Of a stretch of 11,436 bases of DNA, positions 6,031 through 11,436 are shown one piece after another. Where the stretch lies: NCBI GenBank assembly GCA_010671975.1, contig JAAHIA010000123.1, positions 1 to 11,436 of the forward strand, written 5' to 3'. The stretch is from Leptolyngbya sp. SIO4C1. GTDB taxonomy: Bacteria; Cyanobacteriota; Cyanobacteriia; Phormidesmidales; Phormidesmidaceae. The first letter of the stretch is position 1; each line of letters opens with the position of its first letter. The position numbers were made by a program, and so were the translations under genes. The notes below the pieces were generated by a model. That model was given only the letters and a program-made list of their open reading frames with translations, searched no databases and had not been told where the DNA came from.

Positions 6031-6090
6031 TTTGGATTTAGGAATTTAGATCGCAGCCACTACTCTAAAATCTAAGCTCCCAAATCCAAA
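6031..6090. repeat. AT-rich imperfect inverted repeat (21-bp arms) between pgsA and tsaC
   Basis: The arms at 6031-6051 and 6070-6090 are complementary at 18 of 21 positions, with an 18-bp loop. The right arm touches the pgsA stop codon (6092-6094). On the transcribed (minus) strand this would fold into a long weak hairpin in the intercistronic RNA. There is no T-tract after the distal arm, so it is not a standard intrinsic terminator. It may be an attenuating or mRNA-stabilising hairpin, or an inverted pair of the dispersed AT-rich repeats typical of cyanobacterial spacers. Confidence 0.65.
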
Positions 6091-6091
6091 A

Positions 6092-6625
6092 TTACGCTGC
6101 TTCCGTCGCTCGCTTGGGCAGCAGATAGATGATGCCTGAAATCCAGGTTAGGGCGACAGCTAGCCAAAAGAGGACTGCGGCTAGCAGAGGTACTTGAAAG
6201 GCTAAAGGGGAAAGCAAAAGTGCGATTGCGCCAATTTGCGTTACGGTTTTGGCTTTGCCCCAGAGGTTCGCTCCTGGGACGCTGCTGCCTTTTTGCATCG
6301 CTGGGTTCACTCGCCAGCCGGCAATCGTCAGTTCGCGCGTCAAAATCAAAAAGACGCCCCAGGCCGGCACCTGCGCTAGCTCCACTAAAATCATCAGCGG
6401 TGCGAGCACCAGCAGCTTATCCACCAGCGGATCTAAAAATTTTCCCAGATCCGTTACCTGATTCAGCCGCCTGGCCAGGTAGCCATCCAGCCAGTCTGTC
6501 CCAGCTGCCAGCAAAAACACCCCCGCTGCAATCCAGCGCTGCCCGTCGTCCGGCTCAGCCAGCAGCACAAACAAAATCGGAATCCCCACCAGCCGCGAAA
6601 CCGTCACCCATGTCGGCAAATTCAT
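6092..6625 (-). CDS. pgsA: CDP-diacylglycerol--glycerol-3-phosphate 3-phosphatidyltransferase
   Basis: This integral membrane enzyme transfers the phosphatidyl group from CDP-diacylglycerol to sn-glycerol-3-phosphate, giving phosphatidylglycerophosphate. That is the committed step to phosphatidylglycerol, the only major phospholipid of cyanobacterial thylakoids. The 177 residues match the family length. The full CDP-alcohol phosphotransferase motif DG-x2-AR-x8-G-x3-D-x3-D is present (Asp47, Gly48, Ala51, Arg52, Gly61, Asp65, Asp69). The N-terminus NLPTWVTVSRLVGIP is the typical start of PgsA. Several hydrophobic segments follow (about 9-23, 30-43, 70-85, 130-168). The ATG at 6625 is the natural start. 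It is 44 bp downstream of the cation transporter gene and 73 bp upstream of tsaC, all on one strand. Confidence 0.94.
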   Translation of the reverse strand: MNLPTWVTVSRLVGIPILFVLLAEPDDGQRWIAAGVFLLAAGTDWLDGYLARRLNQVTDLGKFLDPLVDKLLVLAPLMILVELAQVPAWGVFLILTRELTIAGWRVNPAMQKGSSVPGANLWGKAKTVTQIGAIALLLSPLAFQVPLLAAVLFWLAVALTWISGIIYLLPKRATEAA

Positions 6626-6669
6626 ACGCTGCTAGCCGCCCCCAAAATTTAAACTCAAAATCCACAATC

Positions 6670-7608
6670 CTAATAGCTGATCGATCGCTCCTGATAGCTC
6701 AGCGGCTCTACATGAATCGTCACGCGCGTTGGCCCAAATTCTTCTTCTAGCTGCGCTTCGACCTGCTCAGTAATATCATGCGCCGATTCTACATCTTGCG
6801 GCTCTACAATTAGGTGCATATCAATAAAGACCTGCCGCCCCAGCAGCCCGCGTGAGGCAATGTTGTGGCAGTTGAGCACGCCCGGCACCTGCATGACGAC
6901 GCTGTGAATTGCCTCCGGTGCGATCGCCATTTCATCTACCAGCCAGGGCAGATTGGCAGACAGTACCACCCAGCCGCTGTGCAAAACCAAAATAGCGACC
7001 GGAAAGGCCAGCACGATATCGAGCCACTGCAGCCCTTTCCAGATGCCGATTAGGCCGCCAATCACAGCCATGGTGATCCAGATGTCGCTCATGGTGTGGT
7101 GCGCATCAGCAATCAAAATTTTGCTGCCCAGGCGAATGCCCACCCGCCGCTCATAAAAGGCCACAATCATGTTGAGACCTAGCACCACCAGCATGATCCA
7201 AAGCGCAGTGGGCGTCACCGTCACCAGCTCACTACTCATAAAAATGCGCTCGCCTGCGCCCTTAAGAATTTCAAAGCAGGCAATACACAGAAAGCCTGCT
7301 ACCCCCAAAGCGCCCACGGCTTCGTACTTTTGGTGACCATAGGGATGGTCGCGGTCGGGCACGGGCGAGGCTAGCTGATTGGTGACTAGCCCCAGCACAT
7401 TGTTGGCGCTATCGGTAACGCTGTGCAGCGCATCGGCAACCAGGCTGAGCGAGCCGGTCCACCAGCCAACGATGGCTTTTAAGATCACCACCGCTATATT
7501 CAGGCACAGCGTCACCAGCAGCACCCGCCGCACCTCGGCGCGATAGTCTGGCTTAGCTGGCGCGGCTGGCTGAGACGAAGTTGTAGAAGAAAACGGCGGC
7601 TCGATCAA
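6670..7608 (-). CDS. Cation diffusion facilitator (CDF) family transporter
   Basis: The 312-residue inner-membrane protein exports divalent metal ions in exchange for protons. About six membrane segments cover residues 28-215, followed by a cytoplasmic CDF C-terminal domain (about 218-305, with FIDMHLIVEP and TIHVEP strands). The transport-site residues form HxxxD in TM2 (His62, Asp66 in ADALHSVTDS) and HxxxD in TM5 (His171, Asp175 in ADAHHTMSD). The conserved HPYGHQKYE loop is at 88-96. A His/Asp pair on both helices is the pattern of zinc-preferring members, so Zn2+ (or Co2+) is likely, though this is inference. The start is TTG at 7606-7608: the frame is closed by a TAG upstream and no earlier ATG or GTG exists. 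It probably leads the transcript that continues into pgsA, tsaC and the kinase-like gene. Confidence 0.9.
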   Translation of the reverse strand: MIEPPFSSTTSSQPAAPAKPDYRAEVRRVLLVTLCLNIAVVILKAIVGWWTGSLSLVADALHSVTDSANNVLGLVTNQLASPVPDRDHPYGHQKYEAVGALGVAGFLCIACFEILKGAGERIFMSSELVTVTPTALWIMLVVLGLNMIVAFYERRVGIRLGSKILIADAHHTMSDIWITMAVIGGLIGIWKGLQWLDIVLAFPVAILVLHSGWVVLSANLPWLVDEMAIAPEAIHSVVMQVPGVLNCHNIASRGLLGRQVFIDMHLIVEPQDVESAHDITEQVEAQLEEEFGPTRVTIHVEPLSYQERSISY

Positions 7609-7639
7609 TTTACTCAGGCATACAGGGCGGGTCTACTTG

Positions 7640-7662
7640 CCAGCCTATCGTAACCAGGCTGG
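7640..7662 (-). terminator. GC-rich stem-loop after the cyclotransferase-like gene
   Basis: CCAGCCT (7640-7646) and AGGCTGG (7656-7662) form a perfect 7-bp stem with a 9-base loop. It lies about 25 bp beyond the stop of the gamma-glutamylcyclotransferase-like gene on its transcribed strand and about 30 bp before the CDF start. There is no T-run after the stem, so termination is only a possibility; it may also act as an RNA hairpin in a read-through transcript. Confidence 0.35.
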
Positions 7663-7687
7663 GCTCAGCTCTCACCAGCGACTATTT

Positions 7688-8236
7688 TTAACCTGCTTGC
7701 TTAGCTGCTTTTAAGTCAATCTGCTGCAGCTGGTGCATGTGGTTAAACAGCTGCCAGCAGTAGTGCTCTGGCAGCCCACAGGTGAGCGCGCCGCGCAGCA
7801 CAACGCCAAAGTACCAGTCGTTAGGCGCTAGCTCATAGGCGAGCTTGTCAGACACGGTGTAGGTACGGGTCTGAGCGTAGCGCTGTCCTTGGCAGTCGAC
7901 CGTTACTTGCTCGTGTACATAGCCTTCTTCGCGCGCATCGAGCAGCGGACTAAGCCGCAGCGGCAGCGCGTAAAGCACCCCGTGCACCAGCGCCCGACTG
8001 TCTTTAACAATATCCAAGACCCCGCACTGGCGGCGCTGCGATCGCCGATAGAAGCCAAGCCGATAGCCCTGCAGCGTTGCTGGGCCAACCACGTAGGTAT
8101 GGGTCTTTTCCTGCAGCGATCGCTTTAGATCAACCGGGCACATGCAGGACCCGTAGGCAAAGTAGTAAAAGGTCGGCTCAGTCGCGTGAGATTTGTGAAC
8201 AGCAACAGTCGGATGATTGCAGTTAAATAACTCCAT
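7688..8236 (-). CDS. Gamma-glutamylcyclotransferase-family protein
   Basis: The 182-residue cytoplasmic protein has the GGCT-like fold signatures. The substrate-binding loop is FYYFAYGSCMCPVDL (23-37, with Tyr28-Gly29-Ser30), followed by a YRLGFYRRS strand (58-66) and VHGVLYAL (84-91). The acidic motif LDAREEGYVHEQV (99-111) carries the family's catalytic Glu, probably Glu103 or Glu104. GGCT enzymes release 5-oxoproline from gamma-glutamyl amines or peptides. The family is broad, includes gliding-associated and AIG2-like proteins, and the substrate here is not predictable. The YGS loop often carries an Asn (YGSNM/YGSNL), which is Cys31 here. The N-terminal 20 residues precede the fold and may not all be translated; the ATG at 8236 is the only upstream ATG seen. 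It is divergent from the small membrane protein gene. Confidence 0.8.
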   Translation of the reverse strand: MELFNCNHPTVAVHKSHATEPTFYYFAYGSCMCPVDLKRSLQEKTHTYVVGPATLQGYRLGFYRRSQRRQCGVLDIVKDSRALVHGVLYALPLRLSPLLDAREEGYVHEQVTVDCQGQRYAQTRTYTVSDKLAYELAPNDWYFGVVLRGALTCGLPEHYCWQLFNHMHQLQQIDLKAAKQAG

Positions 8237-8302
8237 GGGAGGAAGACAGGCAGGGCTGGTATTTGACTGATTTTAGCAGATGCACTCAGCCAGTCTGCTC
8301 GC

Positions 8303-8308
8303 TATGAT
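8303..8308 (+). promoter_or_regulatory. Possible -10 box TATGAT for the small membrane protein gene
   Basis: TATGAT matches the bacterial -10 consensus at five of six positions and lies 28 bp upstream of the ATG at 8336. No good -35 hexamer sits 17 bp upstream, and the TTGACT at 8263-8268 is too far (34 bp). This is a weak call. Confidence 0.25.
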
Positions 8309-8335
8309 TGACCTGATTGCTGGAAGGAGAGCCCG

Positions 8336-8530
8336 ATGAGCTTTGCCATCTTAATCGTGACGATTGTTGTTAGCTACGTGCTCTGTTCATTTGTAGACGG
8401 GCTGCCCAATTTGCCCACTGCTGCGACTGGCTGGCTGGGCTGGCTGTCACTGGGCTGGCTGTCGCTGCCAAAGTGGTTCTTCTTGGCGGCGTGCTTGGGC
8501 GGGCTGGCCTGGCTTACGGGCGATCGCTAG
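8336..8530 (+). CDS. Small Trp-rich membrane protein, function unknown
   Basis: The 64-residue protein begins 8-10 bases after a strong AAGGAG ribosome binding site (8323-8328), which makes it a credible gene despite its size. Residues 3-20 (FAILIVTIVVSYVLCSFV) and about 47-61 (WFFLAACLGGLAWLT) are hydrophobic enough to span the membrane. Between them is a short repeat, GWLGWLSLGWLSL. Five tryptophans occur in the last 33 residues. The gene ends in a HIP1 octamer that encodes the C-terminal Asp-Arg and overlaps the stop. I do not recognise a family. It is divergent from the gamma-glutamylcyclotransferase-like gene (99-bp spacer). Confidence 0.65.
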   Translation: MSFAILIVTIVVSYVLCSFVDGLPNLPTAATGWLGWLSLGWLSLPKWFFLAACLGGLAWLTGDR

Positions 8531-8573
8531 CCGCTGCCGGCAAGTATTCAAACGCTAGAATTCAAGCCATGTT

Positions 8574-8626
8574 AATCGGCTGATAAATATTTAGACAAAG
8601 CGTAATCAGTTTTTTTACGGCCGATT
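8574..8626. terminator. Nested inverted repeat with T7 tract, possible terminator
   Basis: AATCGGC (8574-8580) pairs with GCCGATT (8620-8626). Inside it CTGAT (8580-8584) pairs with ATCAG (8605-8609), which is followed directly by seven T's (8610-8616). The inner stem plus T-tract could terminate the small membrane protein transcript, about 80 bp after its stop. The stem is short and AT-rich, so this is tentative. Confidence 0.35.
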
Positions 8627-8667
8627 CGCCTTTCGATACGCTGTTTGAAGACAAAGGGCCTGCTGGT

Positions 8668-8677
8668 GTAGGCCTAC
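8668..8677. promoter_or_regulatory. 10-bp perfect palindrome GTAGGCCTAC upstream of the HPt gene
   Basis: GTAGGCCTAC ends 26 bp before the ATG of the HPt gene. It is perfectly symmetrical. It is not an NtcA site (GTA-N8-TAC) because its spacing is 4. It could be an operator or coincidence. Confidence 0.25.
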
Positions 8678-8703
8678 TGAGAGACGTTTGTAGAGAGCCG
8701 ACG

Positions 8704-9039
8704 ATGAGTATTCCTTTTGATTGGCAACAGCTGAGTCAGCTAGCCGGAGACGATCCTGAATTTGAGCTAGAGCTGCTGCAGCTATTTTTGAGCGATGTGC
8801 AGGCTAGCCTCGGCCAGCTGGCGAACGCGATCGCAGTAGGTGATACCGTCAGCGCCGAGCAGATTGCGCACTATATTAAAGGCGCCAGTGCTAACGTCGG
8901 TGCGATCGCGCTAGCCGCCGAAGCCGCCCAGCTTGAGCAGCGGGCGCAGCAGGGGCAGCTCACCCAGGTGCAGCCTTCTCTAGAGCAGCTCAAAGTTAGC
9001 TACAGCGACGTGCAGCAGGCTATTGCGGCTCGCTATTAA
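8704..9039 (+). CDS. Stand-alone histidine phosphotransfer (HPt) protein
   Basis: The 111-residue cytoplasmic protein is one HPt domain. The phosphoacceptor motif is IAHYIKGASANVGA, with His56, Lys59 and Gly60 in the expected pattern HxxKGxxxxxG. The N-terminal FDWQQLSQLAGDDPEFELELLQLFLSD (about 5-31) is the typical first helix pair of free HPt proteins, and the remaining helices fill the four-helix bundle to residue 108. HPt proteins shuttle phosphate between receiver domains in multistep phosphorelays. No receiver or hybrid kinase is adjacent, so its partners are elsewhere; the histidine-kinase-like protein at 4436-5311 has no receiver domain and is not an obvious partner. The ATG at 8704 follows a modest AGAGAG. 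Its last 20 bases overlap the convergent bactofilin gene. Confidence 0.88.
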   Translation: MSIPFDWQQLSQLAGDDPEFELELLQLFLSDVQASLGQLANAIAVGDTVSAEQIAHYIKGASANVGAIALAAEAAQLEQRAQQGQLTQVQPSLEQLKVSYSDVQQAIAARY

Positions 9040-9448
9040 GCGGTGTTTCGACCGGCTCTGTCGTGCCATAGAGCTCTGGCAAGTCGCGAGAGGGCGGCAG
9101 CGACTTCGACTCGCGCGTTTCGATATAGCCGGTATAGTAGGCCCCAGGCTCAATTTCGAGTGAGCCCGCAACAACGTCGCCTTCAAGTCGTGCAGTGCTG
9201 CTCAGGGTGAGCTTGCCGGCGGCGCAGACGCGCGCTTTGAGCGTGCCTTGCACCGCGATGTTGCTAGCCCGTACCTCGGAGCCTTCAATCGAGCCCGTTT
9301 GCGAGATTTCTAGATCGCCTTGCACTTCGACCGCGCCGCGAATCGTACCATCGACGCGCAGCATGCCATCGGCACGCAAATTGCCGTCTATTTCACAGCC
9401 GTGACTGAGATAAGTCAGTAGCGCCGGCTTTCGCTTAAACCTAAACAC
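9020..9448 (-). CDS. Bactofilin-family polymer-forming protein
   Basis: The 142-residue protein belongs to the bactofilin (DUF583) family, which folds as a right-handed beta-helix and polymerises without nucleotide into filaments at membranes, affecting cell shape and envelope positioning. Residues about 12-115 carry the characteristic rungs: CEIDGNLRADGMLRVDGTIRG, VEVQGDLEISQTGSIEG, VQGTLKARVCAAGKLTLSS, ARLEGDVVAGSLEIEPGAYYTG. The basic, aromatic N-terminus (MFRFKRKP) is the kind of tail that binds membranes in bactofilins. The C-terminus (116-142) is a loose Pro/Glu-rich tail. The start codon is GTG (9446-9448); no better start or ribosome binding site is visible. It is convergent with, and overlaps by 20 bp, the HPt gene. 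Confidence 0.9.
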   Translation of the reverse strand: MFRFKRKPALLTYLSHGCEIDGNLRADGMLRVDGTIRGAVEVQGDLEISQTGSIEGSEVRASNIAVQGTLKARVCAAGKLTLSSTARLEGDVVAGSLEIEPGAYYTGYIETRESKSLPPSRDLPELYGTTEPVETPLNSEPQ

Positions 9449-9574
9449 AATAAATTACGCTGACCCTAAATAAACGACGTGAAAGCGCTTAGCCAAGCCT
9501 GATTACCCAATAGATACTATCGTCTCTAAGGCTAAATCATCTCTGGGTGAAGTGTTGGTCTCAAAGTAGCTTCT

Positions 9575-9600
9575 GGCTTTAGCTAGAGGCTTTAGCTAGA
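9575..9600. repeat. 13-bp perfect tandem duplication (GGCTTTAGCTAGA x2)
   Basis: GGCTTTAGCTAGA at 9575-9587 is repeated without a gap at 9588-9600. A diverged third unit, GACTTTAGCTGAA (9613-9625), covers the last codons and stop of the phytol-kinase-like gene. The block is flanked by GTCTCA (9558-9563) and TGAGAC (9610-9615), which are complementary. Confidence 0.8.
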
Positions 9601-9616
9601 AACCTTGACTGAGACT

Positions 9617-10297
9617 TTAGCTGAAAAACGTATTCAAGCTGAAGGCAATCGCTGCTGTCCCCACTGGCACGCTGAGGTTGTCAACCCCGAGCTTCGAGAA
9701 GGCTTCAAGGCCGGTGGCCGCGATCGCAGCGGTTAGGGCAACGCCGCCGGTCTGCCAGCTAAGCCCCTGTATGCTAGCCAGCACTGCTAAGATGACGACG
9801 GCGCTGGTCAGCAGCATCGCCAAGCTGCCTTCCCAGCTTTTTTTCTCGCCCAGCAGCTGGTAGGGATGCCGTCCCCAGCGCTGACCCACGAGCGCCGCTA
9901 GCCCGTCGCCCCAGCACATCACTAAAATGCCAATCACGCCGTAGTAGGGCTGCTGCAGCGGCCAAAACCAGCCCATCACCAAGCCAATGCTAACCGCGTA
10001 GAAAAAGGTGCCCAGGCTTTTGCGCCCCACGCTGTTGATGCCCGGCAAAATCGGCAGCTGATAGGACAGTAGCGCCACGCCCGCAAAAAAGACGGAAGCA
10101 GCAATGCCCATCCAGGCCGGAATTGCCAGCCACCAGGCTAGCAAAATCACATGCCCGGCCCCAATGTGGACGATCTTGCGAGTGAGCTCTGCTTCATAGC
10201 CAAGCCGCCGGGCCGCCTCTGACAGTCCGCCTACCGTGCCTAGCCAAACGGCAACTATTCCAATCTGCCAGGCCATTTCAGAGAGAGGACTGCTCAT
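9617..10297 (-). CDS. Phytol/polyprenol kinase family membrane protein
   Basis: This integral membrane protein of 226 residues belongs to the family that includes phytol kinase (plant VTE5, Synechocystis slr1652), dolichol kinase SEC59 and yeast CTP-dependent diacylglycerol kinase. These phosphorylate isoprenoid alcohols or lipids, typically with CTP. In cyanobacteria phytol recycled from chlorophyll feeds tocopherol synthesis, so phytol is the likeliest substrate, but this is inference. Family blocks visible are an early RKIVHIGAGHV, then VMCWGDGLAALVGQRWGRH followed by LLGEKKSWEGSLAM (both in the C-terminal half), and ATGLEAFSKLGVDNLSVP near the end. Six or seven hydrophobic segments cover the chain. 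The frame opens at a GTG (10331-10333), but the ATG at 10295-10297 has AAGGCAGGG just upstream and is preferred. Confidence 0.8.
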   Translation of the reverse strand: MSSPLSEMAWQIGIVAVWLGTVGGLSEAARRLGYEAELTRKIVHIGAGHVILLAWWLAIPAWMGIAASVFFAGVALLSYQLPILPGINSVGRKSLGTFFYAVSIGLVMGWFWPLQQPYYGVIGILVMCWGDGLAALVGQRWGRHPYQLLGEKKSWEGSLAMLLTSAVVILAVLASIQGLSWQTGGVALTAAIAATGLEAFSKLGVDNLSVPVGTAAIAFSLNTFFS

Positions 10298-10364
10298 TAA
10301 CCCTGCCTTCCATGTGATTCCGCTGCTGCCCACTCGCTCATCTTAAAACCTGATTAATTCTTTC

Positions 10365-10393
10365 TTGAAGATTTGCAGCAGATCTTTTATATC
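10365..10393 (+). promoter_or_regulatory. Putative sigma-70 promoter of pyrH
   Basis: TTGAAG (10365-10370) and TATATC (10388-10393) are separated by 17 bp and each matches the consensus at four of six positions. They lie 55 bp upstream of the chosen pyrH ATG, in the spacer divergent from the phytol-kinase-like gene. The spacing is ideal but the match is modest. Confidence 0.35.
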
Positions 10394-10447
10394 TGAGTTG
10401 GGAGCAGGCTGCTATCTTGAGTGGGGGAAATAGAGGATAGTTTTTGC

Positions 10448-11176
10448 ATGGGGAATACCTACAAACGGGTACTGCTGAAGCTCAGCGGTGAAGCGCTAAT
10501 GGGGAACTTGGCATACGGCATTGACCCGGCCATAGTCGATGCGATCGCGCAGGAAGTGGCTGAGGTAGCCCAAGCTGGGGTAGAGATTGCCATCGTCGTG
10601 GGCGGTGGCAATATTTTTCGCGGCGTCAAAGGGGCGGCGGCCGGCATGGATCGAGCCACGGCCGACTACATCGGTATGCTGGCTACGGTGATGAATGCGA
10701 TGACGCTGCAGGATGCGCTCGAGCGGATTCAGCTGCCAACGCGGGTACAAACGGCGATCTCGATGCAGGAGATGGCAGAGCCCTACATTCGTCGCCGCGC
10801 CATTCGTCACCTAGAGAAAAACCGGGTGGTGATTTTTGGGGCAGGCTCTGGCAATCCCTTCTTTACGACTGACACCACAGCGGCGCTGCGGGCAGCTGAA
10901 ATCAGTGCCGAGATTTTGCTCAAGGCGACCAAAGTAGACGGCGTCTATGATTGCGATCCCAAAACTAATCCCAACGCAAAGCGATATCAAAGCCTCACCT
11001 ACAGCCATGTGTTAGCCAACGATTTAAAGGTGATGGATGGCACAGCGATTGCATTGTGTAAAGATAACAACATCCCCATCAAGGTTTTCGATCTGTCCGT
11101 TGCCGGCAATATCCGTCGCGCCATGATGGGCGAGTCCATTGGCACAATTGTGGGAGAGTCTTGTGAAGTTAGCTGA
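10448..11176 (+). CDS. pyrH: UMP kinase
   Basis: This cytoplasmic hexameric enzyme of the amino-acid-kinase fold phosphorylates UMP to UDP with ATP, feeding all pyrimidine nucleotide and UDP-sugar synthesis. The 242 residues match the bacterial family length. Diagnostic blocks are YKRVLLKLSGEALMG (5-19), IVVGGGNIFRG (49-59), MDRATADYIGMLATVMNA, IFGAGSGNPFFTTDTTAALRA and LLKATKVDGVYDCDPKTNP, in order. The frame is open from a GTG at 10421, but the ATG at 10448 gives the normal N-terminus (MGNTYKRVLLKLSG) and has AGAGG 11 bases upstream. frr follows immediately and overlaps its end, the usual pyrH-frr arrangement. Confidence 0.96.
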   Translation: MGNTYKRVLLKLSGEALMGNLAYGIDPAIVDAIAQEVAEVAQAGVEIAIVVGGGNIFRGVKGAAAGMDRATADYIGMLATVMNAMTLQDALERIQLPTRVQTAISMQEMAEPYIRRRAIRHLEKNRVVIFGAGSGNPFFTTDTTAALRAAEISAEILLKATKVDGVYDCDPKTNPNAKRYQSLTYSHVLANDLKVMDGTAIALCKDNNIPIKVFDLSVAGNIRRAMMGESIGTIVGESCEVS

Positions 11177-11436
11177 CATGAGTGACATCGAACAAGCGAT
11201 GCAGAAAGCCGTTGAGGCCACTCAGCGATCTTTTAATACGATTCGGACCGGACGAGCAAACGCATCGCTATTAGACCGAATTACTGTCGACTACTACGGC
11301 AGCGCCACGCCGCTGAAATCGCTGGCAAACATTAGCACGCCCGACTCCAGCACGATTTTGATTCAGCCGTACGACCCTAGCACCCTTTCTGCTATCGAAA
11401 AGTCGATCTCCATGTCAGATGTGGGCCTCACGCCTA
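11163..11436 (+). CDS. frr: Ribosome recycling factor (3' end beyond the window)
   Basis: RRF works with EF-G to split post-termination ribosomes. The visible 91 codons cover the first half of domain I and part of domain II. The diagnostic block MQKAVEATQRSFNTIRTGRA is followed by LLDRITVDYYG and TPLKSLANISTPD. I chose the GTG at 11163 because it gives the KLAD N-terminus typical of cyanobacterial RRF and has GGGAGAG four bases upstream (11152-11158). The ATG at 11178 is the alternative and would leave one base between pyrH and frr. With the GTG, frr overlaps pyrH by 14 bp in another frame, implying translational coupling. The C-terminal half lies outside the window. Confidence 0.95.
   Translation, partial: MKLADMSDIEQAMQKAVEATQRSFNTIRTGRANASLLDRITVDYYGSATPLKSLANISTPDSSTILIQPYDPSTLSAIEKSISMSDVGLTP

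Noticed and set aside
6220..6750. 176-codon plus-strand frame across pgsA and the CDF end
   Set aside because: Low-complexity Ser/Ala/Pro translation; it overlaps two well-identified genes on the other strand.
8668..8677. NtcA binding site
   Set aside because: GTA and TAC are separated by 4 bases, not 8.
9449..9616. tRNA or other structured RNA gene in the bactofilin/phytol-kinase spacer
   Set aside because: No cloverleaf arms or TTCRANY-like T-loop seen; only the 13-bp repeats.
10421..10447. GTG 10421 as start of pyrH
   Set aside because: Adds nine residues not found in UMP kinases; ATG 10448 gives the conserved N-terminus.

Overview
The window is a piece of a cyanobacterial chromosome. 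The evidence is the octamer GCGATCGC (HIP1), which I count 13 times between 3607 and 10548, together with cyanobacterial-type proteins: a phytol-kinase-like membrane kinase, a proline-rich TonB-like protein, a bactofilin, and a pyrH-frr pair with the cyanobacterial N-terminus of RRF. By eye the G+C content is mid-50s %, and the AAAACTC heptamer repeats also fit a cyanobacterium. I cannot name a genus from the sequence alone.

Layout. Positions 1-612 are a decayed accessory region: the tail of a plus-strand gene (2-109), frameshifted minus-strand coding debris (about 131-384), a 20-bp near-identical direct repeat, and an orphan coding tail (520-612). That tail is joined in frame, after a stop codon, to a P-loop ATPase gene (613-1356, minus) that has lost its C-terminal half. 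After a short spacer with four AAAACTC heptamers comes a large membrane-anchored purple-acid-phosphatase-like metallophosphoesterase (1548-3446, minus). It is transcribed divergently from a TonB-like proline-rich protein (3615-4439, plus). The spacer between them has a clean 7+7 palindrome.

From 7608 down to 4436, four minus-strand genes lie close together and probably form one transcript: a cation-diffusion-facilitator transporter, pgsA (phosphatidylglycerophosphate synthase), a tsaC/Sua5 family tRNA-modification enzyme, and a membrane-anchored histidine-kinase-like protein with a badly degraded ATP-binding domain. The last gene ends tail to tail with the TonB-like gene, their stop codons overlapping. 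Upstream is a gamma-glutamylcyclotransferase-family gene (7688-8236, minus), divergent from a tiny Trp-rich membrane protein (8336-8530, plus).

From 8704 on there is a stand-alone HPt phosphotransfer protein (plus) whose 3' end overlaps a convergent bactofilin gene (9020-9448, minus). Then come a phytol/polyprenol-kinase family membrane protein (9617-10297, minus) and, divergently, pyrH (UMP kinase) and frr (ribosome recycling factor, cut by the window edge). The pyrH and frr reading frames overlap by 14 bp.

Most of the window is ordinary housekeeping DNA. The best leads are the gene graveyard and ATPase truncation at the left end, the pseudokinase-like histidine kinase with an orphan HPt protein a few kb away, the unusual first metal motif of the phosphatase, the palindrome in the phosphatase/TonB spacer, and the two convergent gene pairs that overlap at their ends. 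I did not find a convincing new multi-gene system.
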